Of a stretch of 44,185 nt of DNA, positions 1-7,831 are shown in pieces (the stretch's first letter is position 1; each line of letters starts with the position of its first letter). The notes below the pieces were generated by a model. The model was not told the DNA's origin, did not search any database, and saw nothing but the letters and a program-made list of their open reading frames with translations. The stretch is from an uncultured Erysipelotrichaceae bacterium (GTDB lineage: Bacteria; Bacillota_I; Bacilli_A; RF39; UBA660): the NCBI GenBank assembly GCA_902800945.1, contig CADCFX010000010.1, positions 1 to 44,185 on the forward strand. The letters are read 5' to 3'. The position numbers and the translations under genes were made by a program.

Positions 1-311
1 CCAAGTAGCAATTGCATAATTTTTTTATTGTTTCTTTTGGTGTTTGATAGAATCAAACTATAATATTTTTTTGTTTTATTATTACCTTCATCAATTACAT
101 GTTCCAACAATCTAATATAGGCTTGGTACAATTCATTTAAACGGCCTATGAAAACAATGTATTTCTCAAAGCTCTTGTTCACGTCGCCTTCTTCTAATGC
201 TTTTTTATATGCTTCATATGATTCCACATATTCAGCATAACTTTGATTTACCCATTTTGCCCAATTGCCTGAAACTGCAGCTTCTTTTTTATCTAATTTA
301 AACATACTCAT
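1..311 (-). CDS. Unknown protein, 3' end cut off by window edge
   Basis: An open frame of 103 codons runs from an ATG at 311 to the window edge without a stop, so the C-terminus lies outside. The start is supported by GGCGGTGAT five bases upstream, the ribosome binding site type used throughout this window. The visible part is charged and helical (MSMFKLDKKEAAVSGNW at the N-terminus, then Lys/Glu-rich helices and Leu/Ile heptads) with no membrane segment or recognisable motif. It lies upstream of nothing else visible; priA ends 55 bases before its start on the same strand. Function unknown. Confidence 0.7.
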   Translation of the reverse strand, partial: MSMFKLDKKEAAVSGNWAKWVNQSYAEYVESYEAYKKALEEGDVNKSFEKYIVFIGRLNELYQAYIRLLEHVIDEGNNKTKKYYSLILSNTKRNNKKIMQLLL

Positions 312-366
312 AATTAATCACCGCCATGTATTATAGCACAAATTGATAATAAGTAAAAATTATCGA

Positions 367-2547
367 TTAGACATGCAAAGGATTATTGTCGATTTCAATA
401 TTTACTTTACTATTATTCATATATATTTCATCTAGTTTTTTTAAAGCATTATTTAATGCTGGCTCTCTTTTATATTTTATTATTATTTGGAATCTATAAA
501 TGTTATTAATTTTAAAGACTGCTGCTGTTGAAGGCCCAAGTATTATCGTTTCTTTAGATAGATTGCTATCAAGGTATCTTTTCACTTTCAGTATTTCTTT
601 GGAAGCTAATTCGTATTCTTTAGACGCTATCTTTATACTTGTAATATAGTAATATGGCGGATAATTCAGTTTATGACGGTTTGACATCTCATGGGTATAG
701 AATCGCATGTAGTCATTAGTTTTAACACAACTTAAAGTAAAATTATCAGGGTTAAAGGTTTGAAGTATTACCTCGCCTAATAATCCGCTTCTTCCCGCTC
801 TACCCGATACTTGGTTTAGTAAGGAAAAGGTTCTTTCGGCGCTTCTAAAGTCTGGCATGTTAAGTGTAGTATCAGCATTTATAATACCTACAAGAGTTAC
901 AAGAGGAAAATCCAAGCCTTTACTAATCATTTGTGTACCCAATAAAATATCATAGTCGTGATTTTTAAAATGATTTATTATATCTTCATGTGATCCTTTG
1001 TTTCTGGTTGTGTCAGTATCCATTCTTATTACTCTGGAATTAGGAAACTCTTTTTTTAATTCTTGCTCTAATTTTTCTGTTCCTAATCCGCGATCGTCTA
1101 AAGACTTTTCTTGACATTCTGGGCACATGTCACTTTTTATTACTGTATAGCCACAGTAATGGCATCTTAAATTATTTGTGCTTTTATGATAGGTAAGGGC
1201 GATATCACAATATGGGCAAGTATAAGTATATCCGCAATTTTTGCATGTAACTACTGTAGAATATCCCCTTCTATTTAATAATAGTATTATTTGTTCTTTC
1301 TTTTCTAAACGTTCTTTAATCTTTTCTTTCAGTAATGAACTAAATATAACATTTCTTTTTTTTAGTTCAATCGACATATCTACAATATCTACTTTAGGGA
1401 GAATGGCACTACCTATTCTCTTCTTCATTTCAAGATATTTATATACACCTTTTAAAGCTCTGGCCATGGTTTCTAAAGAAGGAGTGGCACTACCTAATAT
1501 TAAAGGAATGTTATGATATTTCGATCTAAATATCGCCATGTCTATGGCGTGATAACGCGGATTAGAATCTTGTTTATATGTATCACTATGTTCTTCATCA
1601 ATAATGATTATTCCTAGGTTATCAAGGGGAGTAAAAATAGCGCTTCTTGTTCCTATTACTATATGAACTTCTTTACGATATATTTTTAGATATTCATCAT
1701 ATTTCTCTCCATCTGACAAGGCACTGTGAAAAATGGCCACATCATTACCAAATCTATCATAGAATTTGTTAATTATTTGTGTAGTTAAAGATATTTCTGG
1801 AACTAACATAATGGCATTTTTTCCTTTTTTTATCACCCTATCAATTAATTGCATATATACTTCTGTTTTACCCGAACCAGTTACGCCGTGGATAAGATAG
1901 GTATCTTGTTTGGTTAGATCAATTGCGTTAAGAACATTTTCTTGTTCTTTACTTAGGGTTATTTTCTCTTCTTCTTTTTCCTTTTTATTGATACGATATA
2001 TTTGTTCTTTGACAATGGTAATTAGATTCTCCTCTTTTAGAGCTTTAACTACACTAGGAGAAATAGAACTTTTTAGTTGTCTTTCAATTTTCAATATATT
2101 TATAGCTTCTATTTGTTTTTTGGCAGTTTTATGTTTATTTATATATTCCTTAATGGTATTGCCGTCGGCGATTAGTTCAATATATTCTAAATATTTTGAA
2201 TAGTCTTTTTGTTTTTTATCTTTTACTTTTAGAGAAGATGGTAGCATAGTTTGATAAGCTGCTATTTTAGTACAGAGAGTTTTTTCTTGTAAATAAGAAC
2301 CTAGTTTTAACATTTCTTCGTTTAAAACCAAGTATTCATCCACAATGGATTCTATTTCTTTAAGATCGTATTCAGAAGTATAAGAAGGTAATATATTAAC
2401 TATAAAACCATTAATAATTTTGTTTGTAAATGGTACTCTTACTTTCATTCCTTTTTTTATCTTAGAGATAAGAGCTTCTGGAACGATATATGTAAAAGTT
2501 TTATCAACTGCTTTAGAATTGTACTCTATTAATACCTCTGCATACAT
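367..2547 (-). CDS. priA: Primosomal protein N' (replication restart helicase PriA)
   Basis: PriA is a 3'-to-5' DNA helicase that reloads the replication machinery at stalled forks. The product is 726 aa, normal for the family. It has the N-terminal DNA-binding region (VDKTFTYIVP), Walker A GVTGSGKT near residues 221-228, a DEEH Walker B box near 317-320, and the PriA zinc-binding region with paired cysteines (CKNC, CPYC, CHYC, CPEC) near 435-478, then helicase motifs including GRAGRSG. A GTG three codons upstream also fits the frame, but it lies inside the ribosome binding site AAAGGTGAT, so the ATG at 2547 is the real start. It follows a terminator after deoD. Confidence 0.97.
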   Translation of the reverse strand: MYAEVLIEYNSKAVDKTFTYIVPEALISKIKKGMKVRVPFTNKIINGFIVNILPSYTSEYDLKEIESIVDEYLVLNEEMLKLGSYLQEKTLCTKIAAYQTMLPSSLKVKDKKQKDYSKYLEYIELIADGNTIKEYINKHKTAKKQIEAINILKIERQLKSSISPSVVKALKEENLITIVKEQIYRINKKEKEEEKITLSKEQENVLNAIDLTKQDTYLIHGVTGSGKTEVYMQLIDRVIKKGKNAIMLVPEISLTTQIINKFYDRFGNDVAIFHSALSDGEKYDEYLKIYRKEVHIVIGTRSAIFTPLDNLGIIIIDEEHSDTYKQDSNPRYHAIDMAIFRSKYHNIPLILGSATPSLETMARALKGVYKYLEMKKRIGSAILPKVDIVDMSIELKKRNVIFSSLLKEKIKERLEKKEQIILLLNRRGYSTVVTCKNCGYTYTCPYCDIALTYHKSTNNLRCHYCGYTVIKSDMCPECQEKSLDDRGLGTEKLEQELKKEFPNSRVIRMDTDTTRNKGSHEDIINHFKNHDYDILLGTQMISKGLDFPLVTLVGIINADTTLNMPDFRSAERTFSLLNQVSGRAGRSGLLGEVILQTFNPDNFTLSCVKTNDYMRFYTHEMSNRHKLNYPPYYYITSIKIASKEYELASKEILKVKRYLDSNLSKETIILGPSTAAVFKINNIYRFQIIIKYKREPALNNALKKLDEIYMNNSKVNIEIDNNPLHV

Positions 2548-2577
2548 TTGTATCACCTTTTATTATGATAGCATAAT

Positions 2578-2602
2578 AAAAAGAACTTTAATAGTTCTTT
2601 TT
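2578..2602 (-). terminator. Rho-independent terminator after deoD
   Basis: Ten-base arms AAAAAGAACT and AGTTCTTTTT enclose a 5-base loop. The minus-strand RNA ends in a U-run. It separates deoD from priA; the A-rich arm could also serve the plus strand, where no gene ends. Confidence 0.8.
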
Positions 2603-2641
2603 ATTAAGGCACTTAGGTCCTAGTATCACTTTTCCCCGTAA

Positions 2642-3367
2642 TTAAATTAAGGCATCTAACCCCAATTTAATCATATCGTCTAGCGATTTTTCTCTTTCTT
2701 CGATAGTTAGAATTTTATCGCTAAACTTTGAATCAACAGCTGTAACTATTGCTGCTGCTTCCCTTTTGAAACTATTCGCAACGTGTATTAAAGCATAAGC
2801 TTCCATTTCTTCTCCTAGAACATCTAAGTATTCTGGGACACGTTTTACAATAGCTTCGTCATCGACGTATGGGCCAAATACTTCTGTAGTCATTATAGCT
2901 CCAACATGAATCGGTTGCTTACTCTCTTCGGCTCTTTTAATGATTTTGTTAGTAAGATTCATACTTGGTGTTACAAGATGTTCTTTAAAACCATTATAGG
3001 AGAAAGCAAAGTTTGCTTCGCTCCACACCTTGTCAGCAACGATTATTTCTGGAATTTCAACTTTTGGATTGACTACTCCACAAGTACCTATACGAATTAT
3101 TTTTTGAACGTTGTAATAGTAGAACAGTTCAAAGCAATAAATTCCCATAGAAGGTAATCCCATACCAGAGCCCATTACTGTGATTCTATTGCCTTTATAG
3201 TATCCTGTATAGCCAAGCATGTTTCTTACTGATGTTACTAATTTAGCATCAAAGAGAAACTTTTCTGCGATATACTTAGCTCTTAGAGGATCCCCCGGCA
3301 TTAGAACTACTTCAGCAATATCATCTTTTTTAGCATTGATGTGAATCGGCTCCTTTTGAGGTTTCAT
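2642..3367 (-). CDS. deoD: Purine nucleoside phosphorylase, DeoD type
   Basis: DeoD splits purine (deoxy)ribonucleosides with phosphate into base and (deoxy)ribose 1-phosphate in purine salvage. The 241-aa product matches the usual length of the hexameric bacterial class. Visible landmarks are MPGDPLRAKYIAEKFL near the N-terminus (phosphate loop), RIGTCG near residues 92-97, and GEEMEAYAL (the Glu-Met-Glu ribose-binding motif) near 185-193. The start has a strong GAGGAGG site. It has its own promoter and a terminator behind it, so it is probably a single-gene unit. Confidence 0.97.
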   Translation of the reverse strand: MKPQKEPIHINAKKDDIAEVVLMPGDPLRAKYIAEKFLFDAKLVTSVRNMLGYTGYYKGNRITVMGSGMGLPSMGIYCFELFYYYNVQKIIRIGTCGVVNPKVEIPEIIVADKVWSEANFAFSYNGFKEHLVTPSMNLTNKIIKRAEESKQPIHVGAIMTTEVFGPYVDDEAIVKRVPEYLDVLGEEMEAYALIHVANSFKREAAAIVTAVDSKFSDKILTIEEREKSLDDMIKLGLDALI

Positions 3368-3392
3368 ATTATCAATCCTCCTCTATGATTTC

Positions 3393-3423
3393 ATTATACA
3401 TCCTTTACATTCGGTTTTGTAAA
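3393..3423 (-). promoter_or_regulatory. Promoter of deoD
   Basis: A perfect TATAAT (3393-3398, minus strand) lies 25 bases before the deoD ATG. A TTTACA/TTACAA -35 lies 18-19 bases further upstream, slightly longer than the ideal spacing. No purine-riboswitch-like leader fits in the short 5' region. Confidence 0.6.
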
Positions 3424-3480
3424 ACAAAAACATTCCATTTACACTTTTGCTTTACATTGTATTTCCGTTTTAAAGCATTT

Positions 3481-3507
3481 AAAAAGTACGGCTTTTCGTC
3501 GTACTTT
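3481..3507 (-). terminator. Terminator of the rimM-trmD operon
   Basis: Arms AAAGTACG and CGTACTTT enclose a 9-base loop and are followed by a U-run on the minus strand. It lies just after the stop of the 149-aa gene and marks the end of the operon that starts at 6500. Confidence 0.85.
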
Positions 3508-3511
3508 AATA

Positions 3512-3961
3512 TTACATGCGCCTTGATGAGGTCATTTCCATCGATTCATAATAGGCCATTTTTCGCTGATTTTCTATTTTTTTCATTTGCATTTGGTTTT
3601 CTATTATTCGGAGTTTTTCGAGAAATAATTGCTCTTTTTCATAACTCAAATATTTTTTATATCTATTTTCTAATATTCCTTTAACCAATTTTGCTTCGTC
3701 TAAGACTATGTCTGCTGCCGAGTCATCACTAGATTCATCATCTTCTAACACTCTTAGTGCTAGTGCAACTAAACGGCGGAAGTATTTTTCAAATTTCATA
3801 GAGAGGATTCTATCTATCATTTTTTTGTCAACTATAGTAACTTTTGTAACTTTTAACAAGTTATGGGCATTATCTTTGGGAGAAAAATCATATCCTTCAT
3901 ACTGGTTGATATGAGCGACATTAATACTATCGATATTTTTAGTTACTTTATAGTTTGACAT
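3512..3961 (-). CDS. Unknown 149-aa protein, last gene of the trmD operon
   Basis: I do not recognise this family. The protein is charged with no membrane segment. It has an acidic patch (EDDESSDDSAAD, about residues 73-84) and a C-terminal half predicted as long amphipathic helix with Gln, Lys and Glu (KEQLFLEKLRIIENQMQMKK), which looks like a coiled coil. It starts 12 bases after the trmD stop with a GAGGGTG site, so it is probably translated from the same mRNA and may have a role in RNA modification or ribosome maturation by association only. In related genomes rplS would often sit near here; this is not rplS. Confidence 0.75.
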   Translation of the reverse strand: MSNYKVTKNIDSINVAHINQYEGYDFSPKDNAHNLLKVTKVTIVDKKMIDRILSMKFEKYFRRLVALALRVLEDDESSDDSAADIVLDEAKLVKGILENRYKKYLSYEKEQLFLEKLRIIENQMQMKKIENQRKMAYYESMEMTSSRRM

Positions 3962-3973
3962 TTTTTCACCCTC

Positions 3974-4639
3974 TTACTTAAATAAATCAGGACGACGTTT
4001 TTTTGTTTTTTTTATGCTTTCTTCCTGACGCCATTTGTTAATTTTGGCGTGATCACCAGAAGTTAATACCTCTGGCACTTCCATTCCTCTAAACACTCTT
4101 GGTTTAGTGTAGGTTGGATAATCTAATAAATAATTATGATTAAACGAATCTTCGAGATGGCTTTGTTCATTAATAACTCCTGGTAACAATCGTACTATTG
4201 AGTCGACCAAAACCATAGCGGGTATTTCTCCACCAGTTAGCACATAATCACCAATACTTATTTCTATATCGGCTAAAGATCTTATTCTTTCATCAAAGCC
4301 CTCATAATGGCCACAAATAATTATCAAGTGTTTTTCTTTGCTTAAATCATAAGCATTTTTTTGTTTATATGGGATGCCATCTGGAGTTAGGAGTATTACT
4401 TTTGAATCTTTAGTTTTTAACTCCTCTACGCAGTTGAATATAGGCCCCGGAGCTAGAACCATCCCGGCTCCGCCACCATATGGAGTGTCATCTACTTTTT
4501 TATGTGGATCATCACTATAATCCCGGAAGTTCACTATATTAATGCTAACTATATCATTTTCAACAGCTCTTTTTATAATAGACTCGTTGAAGATATTGTC
4601 AAACATATTGGGAAAAATAGTTAAGATGTCTATTTTCAT
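3974..4639 (-). CDS. trmD: tRNA (guanine37-N1)-methyltransferase
   Basis: TrmD transfers a methyl group from S-adenosylmethionine to G37 next to the anticodon, preventing frameshifts. The 221-aa protein carries the SPOUT-fold signatures: MKIDILTIFPNMF at the start, YGGGAGMV near residue 55, GHYEGFDERI near 110, and the knot segment GDYVLTGGEIPAM near 130-142, followed by the basic C-terminal domain (KTKKRRPDLF). The ATG overlaps the TGA of rimM by four bases, a clear sign of coupled translation. Confidence 0.97.
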   Translation of the reverse strand: MKIDILTIFPNMFDNIFNESIIKRAVENDIVSINIVNFRDYSDDPHKKVDDTPYGGGAGMVLAPGPIFNCVEELKTKDSKVILLTPDGIPYKQKNAYDLSKEKHLIIICGHYEGFDERIRSLADIEISIGDYVLTGGEIPAMVLVDSIVRLLPGVINEQSHLEDSFNHNYLLDYPTYTKPRVFRGMEVPEVLTSGDHAKINKWRQEESIKKTKKRRPDLFK

Positions 4640-5115
4640 AATATCAGTCCTTTAGCATTCTCCGTAGTTATTTCTTTTTTTTCTTTATCTACTTTTTTAA
4701 TAAAATGGGAATTATTAGGAATGTAAAAATCTTTTGCAGCAGATACTGACAATAAGTCATTGCCGTTATTATATACTATTTCTTTAACTCGTCCTAATTT
4801 TTCTCCATTTTCGATAATAACATAATCAACTAATTCTTCTAATATATATTCTTCTTGGGAGATTTTCATATCCTCTTCCTTGATATATACAGGTTTGCCT
4901 TTGTACTTTAAAACTTGATTTATATCATTATAGTTTTTTAAAGTAATCATTTCAAATATTTTGTGATGGCGATAACCGGTTATTATTTCTTTTTGATTAT
5001 CTATATAAATAGGCATTCCTGGGATAAAGACTTTCTCTTTGGCTGAAAAATTACTAAGTAAGCGTAATTCACCTTTAATTCCATGAGTATTGACAATTTT
5101 ACCTATATATAACAT
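4636..5115 (-). CDS. rimM: 16S rRNA processing protein RimM
   Basis: RimM binds ribosomal protein S19 and helps mature the 30S head domain. The 159-aa product shows the N-terminal beta-barrel start IGKIVNTHGIKGELRL and a PRC-barrel C-terminal half (EYILEELVDYVIIENGEKLG, then NDLLSV). The stop is TGA inside the trmD ATG overlap, which shows that TGA is a stop codon in this genome. It is preceded by the SpoU methylase gene with a 16-base gap. rpsP, its usual partner in other Firmicutes, is not here. Confidence 0.95.
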   Translation of the reverse strand: MLYIGKIVNTHGIKGELRLLSNFSAKEKVFIPGMPIYIDNQKEIITGYRHHKIFEMITLKNYNDINQVLKYKGKPVYIKEEDMKISQEEYILEELVDYVIIENGEKLGRVKEIVYNNGNDLLSVSAAKDFYIPNNSHFIKKVDKEKKEITTENAKGLIL

Positions 5116-5131
5116 TATACTACTTCTTTCT

Positions 5132-5875
5132 TTAATTATTCTTATCTAATTCATACAGTATTATACTGGTTGCCACTCCAACGTTAAGGCTTTCACATTT
5201 GGAACTCATAGGGACATAAAAGTATTCGTCACATTTAGATAGTATTTCTTCTTTTACTCCACTGCCTTCGTTACCAATTATTATAACATACTTATTTGGC
5301 AATTCTAGATTATCAACTAATTTGCCGCCATTTACATTTGTCCCAAATATTTTGTAATTATTAGTTCTTAATTCTTCTATATAAGATATTAAATTCTTTT
5401 TAACAATATTGATATTAAATAACATTCCTTCGGAAGCTCTGACTACTTTGTCATTATACAAATCAACAGTATGTTCAGAAACCACTATGGTATCGATATT
5501 AAAAGCCACAGCGCTTCGAATAATTGTCCCTAGATTTCCTGGATCTTGAATATCATCCAACATTAATACCTTTTCCCCTATGTTACTGGGTGTAATCATT
5601 CTACAAATGCCAATGATTGACTGGGGATTGCTCATACCGCTTATTTTTTTGATTATGTCATATGTTACATAGGTTGTTGGCACATCGAAGCAGATATTAT
5701 TATCTTCTGTTTTTATAACTTCAAGTAAATTGTTGGTTTTATATGCTTCACTTACCAGATGATCTCCTACTACAATAAATTTTTTTTCTTCTTCGCGATA
5801 CTTTTTTTGTAATAACTTTGTATATTTTTTTACTTTTTTATTATCTAATGACTTTATTATTTCTATATTATTCAA
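5132..5875 (-). CDS. SpoU-family (TrmH/RlmB-like) RNA 2'-O-ribose methyltransferase
   Basis: The 247-aa protein has an N-terminal substrate-binding segment (KKFIVVGDHLVSEA, about residues 33-46) and a SPOUT methylase domain with the three family motifs: DDIQDPGNLGTIIRSA near 107-122, IIGNEGSGVKEEI near 199-211 and SLNVGVATSIILYEL near 229-243. The catalytic Asn and Arg of motif 1 (N in GNLGT, R in IRSA) and the Glu-Gly of motif 2 are present. The target nucleotide (rRNA or tRNA) cannot be decided from sequence alone. Its start overlaps the end of the YgjP gene by 8 bases. Confidence 0.93.
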   Translation of the reverse strand: MNNIEIIKSLDNKKVKKYTKLLQKKYREEEKKFIVVGDHLVSEAYKTNNLLEVIKTEDNNICFDVPTTYVTYDIIKKISGMSNPQSIIGICRMITPSNIGEKVLMLDDIQDPGNLGTIIRSAVAFNIDTIVVSEHTVDLYNDKVVRASEGMLFNINIVKKNLISYIEELRTNNYKIFGTNVNGGKLVDNLELPNKYVIIIGNEGSGVKEEILSKCDEYFYVPMSSKCESLNVGVATSIILYELDKNN

Positions 5876-6500
5876 TTCTTAACCTCTTTCTAGCCTCTTT
5901 ATAGTTTGGATATCTTAATGATACTTGATTCCAAAAGCGACTGCTGTGATTTCCTTCATAAAAATGACATAATTCGTGAACTATTACATAATCAATTAAA
6001 TCTATGTCTTTTTTTAATAATTCTGTATTTAGGGTGATTATTCTTTTGGTTACGTTGTTTACACCCCAACGGCTGGTCATTTTTCGCACTTTAACAGAGA
6101 ACTCAGGTATGTTATTAAATCTTGGTAGTAAACAATCTATTCTTTCTTTAAAAATCTTTAAACATTCTTCTTTATACCATTTATCAAAATTCTTTTCATT
6201 TTTAGTGTATAAGATGTTTTCTTCCCAATATGTATTTTTTATTCTTTCGTCATATACAATGGTAATTGGGGTGCCTAAATATCGAAAAATGATATCGTTT
6301 TTTTCTTTTCTTTTTATTTTATCATACATTTTTTTAAGTGGTTCTTGATTAGCTTTTATCATTTTTATTATTTCTCTTTCCGAAATAAATCTATTACAGC
6401 TAACATATAAGGTATCATTTTTGAAGCGAAAATAAATATTTTTATTATTCTTTCTTGTAATCTCAACAGGAAAAGTTTGAGAACCAATATCCACTTCCAT
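5868..6500 (-). CDS. YgjP/DUF45-family zinc metallopeptidase-like protein
   Basis: The 210-aa protein carries HELCHFYEGNHSSRFW near residues 175-190, the HExxH zinc motif plus the downstream NHSxxFW of the YgjP-like (WLM/DUF45) family. The upstream signature KMTSRWGVNN is also present. These are predicted cytoplasmic metallopeptidases whose substrates are mostly unknown; in some bacteria the gene sits beside restriction genes, here it leads a ribosome/tRNA modification operon. The start has an AGGTGG site. It overlaps the SpoU gene by 8 bases. Confidence 0.9.
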   Translation of the reverse strand: MEVDIGSQTFPVEITRKNNKNIYFRFKNDTLYVSCNRFISEREIIKMIKANQEPLKKMYDKIKRKEKNDIIFRYLGTPITIVYDERIKNTYWEENILYTKNEKNFDKWYKEECLKIFKERIDCLLPRFNNIPEFSVKVRKMTSRWGVNNVTKRIITLNTELLKKDIDLIDYVIVHELCHFYEGNHSSRFWNQVSLRYPNYKEARKRLRIE

Positions 6501-6506
6501 AAAACC

Positions 6507-6535
6507 ACCTAGTACTATAATAGCACTTTTAGAGA
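6507..6535 (-). promoter_or_regulatory. Likely promoter of the YgjP-spoU-rimM-trmD operon
   Basis: TTTTCA and TATAGT are separated by 17 bases on the minus strand between the preceding terminator and the ATG at 6500. The match is moderate, and placement is approximate to a few bases. Confidence 0.45.
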
Positions 6536-6538
6536 GTG

Positions 6539-6578
6539 AAAAAAAGCATTAACGAACAATATTATTGCTCGAAAATGC
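6539..6578 (-). terminator. Long terminator of the 393-aa gene
   Basis: The outer stem GCATT/AATGC encloses a second 9-bp stem (CGAGCAATA pairing with TATTGTTCG), followed by seven U on the minus strand. The stop codon of the 393-aa gene (6562) is inside the hairpin. Confidence 0.85.
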
Positions 6579-7743
6579 CTAAGGTTTCTCTTTCTGTAAT
6601 AATCATATTTTTTCTTTTTAAGGCTTCAGTAATAGCTGTATAGGAATCTTGAAATGTTCCAGATAAAACTATAGGATTTTGACTATCTTTTAAAGATCTA
6701 AAGATATCAGGATCATCCAGTGGAATAATATAAAACTTGTAATTAATTAGATTGTCTTTTACTGTTACAATATTTCTAGTATTTATTGTAAGGTCTTTTT
6801 CTTTTATTATATTAATTAGCTCTCTATTAATTTGACGGTAGTTATCAGTTATGTTTCTATAATTAATACTATAGCCTATATTTAGTTTTAGATAAGAATT
6901 ATATTCTAAATAGACAAAATTAGCTACGTTAGAAATGAGTTTATTCCACAATACGTAGATTGTTTTGGTATATTGATAATTCTTTCCTTTTTCAGATGTC
7001 TCCTCCACAAAAGAGATGATTTCTTTTTGTTTTTCCTGGTTATTATCTTCAAATGCTTCTGTAGTTCCTTTTGAATTTTGATATTCGCTTAAAGCAAATT
7101 CCTCTATTTCTTTTAAAGCGCTTACAGCGTCTTGAAGTAATATATATCCCGCATTCATATTAATTTGTTTTAGAGTTAAGTATGATAAGATGTCATTTTT
7201 TATATCTTCCCAAGCGCTATCGGAAAGATTTTTTTCAAGTTCGCTCAAATGATTACATAGTTCTTCCTCTTGGAAAAGGTAATCTTCTCTTGAAGAAGGG
7301 ATAACAAAAGCTCCAATACGGGAATAGAGCTCTCTCCTAATATTTATAATATTATCAGAAAATGATACTTCTTCTGCCGCTTCCGTATCTTCTGGTCTGG
7401 CAAAAAAATCATAGTCTTCAACAGTATCGATACTGTATGGAAGTGTATTTAACTCTTTTTGAGTATAATTCTTTTTAATTATTTCTTCTTTTAATTCATT
7501 ATATATTTTCTCGTATTCATCGTGAGATCCACAATTTAGATTGGTGTAAGTTCCATCTAGGTTATCTCTAATTATAGAGAAAGAACCAACAGAGTTTTTT
7601 TCTTCAGTATCTAGTTCTGTCAAATCAACATACCATATCGTGTTTATCTCCTGCCCTTTATAGGGAACAGAGACAAAGCGCGTTACACTTGCGGTATGAA
7701 ATTTATTATCAGGGAATTTTAACAGAATTATTTTGCTATCCAT
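6562..7743 (-). CDS. Unknown 393-aa cytoplasmic protein
   Basis: No family recognised. The start is the ATG at 7743, preceded by AGAGGTGT; nine more in-frame codons upstream are not needed. There is no signal peptide or membrane helix. The N-terminal 75 residues look beta-rich (DSKIILLKFPDNKFHTASVT, then YKGQEINTIWYVDLTEL). The rest is mostly helical and acidic with many Asn and Glu. It lies directly downstream of the 807-aa winged-helix protein gene but has a separate terminator-promoter junction, so the two are neighbours rather than one transcript. A palindrome over its -10 suggests it is a regulated gene. Confidence 0.75.
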   Translation of the reverse strand: MDSKIILLKFPDNKFHTASVTRFVSVPYKGQEINTIWYVDLTELDTEEKNSVGSFSIIRDNLDGTYTNLNCGSHDEYEKIYNELKEEIIKKNYTQKELNTLPYSIDTVEDYDFFARPEDTEAAEEVSFSDNIINIRRELYSRIGAFVIPSSREDYLFQEEELCNHLSELEKNLSDSAWEDIKNDILSYLTLKQINMNAGYILLQDAVSALKEIEEFALSEYQNSKGTTEAFEDNNQEKQKEIISFVEETSEKGKNYQYTKTIYVLWNKLISNVANFVYLEYNSYLKLNIGYSINYRNITDNYRQINRELINIIKEKDLTINTRNIVTVKDNLINYKFYIIPLDDPDIFRSLKDSQNPIVLSGTFQDSYTAITEALKRKNMIITERETLGIFEQ

Positions 7744-7759
7744 CACACACACCTCTATT

Positions 7760-7778
7760 ATGTTATACATTATAACAT
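7760..7778 (-). promoter_or_regulatory. Extended -10 promoter covered by an 8-3-8 palindrome
   Basis: TGTTATAAT (TATAAT at 7769-7774, minus strand) is an extended -10 with no good -35. The perfect inverted repeat ATGTTATA-CAT-TATAACAT at 7760-7778 lies over the -10 and the predicted transcription start, the position where a repressor would block initiation of the 393-aa gene. Confidence 0.55.
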
Positions 7779-7797
7779 ATATATTGTTTATATAGTT

Positions 7798-7827
7798 AAA
7801 AAAGTATTAGCTGTCTAATACTTTTTT
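7798..7827 (-). terminator. Terminator of the 807-aa gene
   Basis: Thirteen-base arms (AAAAAAGTATTAG and CTAATACTTTTTT) enclose a CTGT loop. The arms are perfectly complementary, so it can act on both strands. The core arms AAGTATTAG/CTAATACTT are identical to those of the terminator at 10337-10366. Confidence 0.9.
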
Positions 7828-7831
7828 CTAC

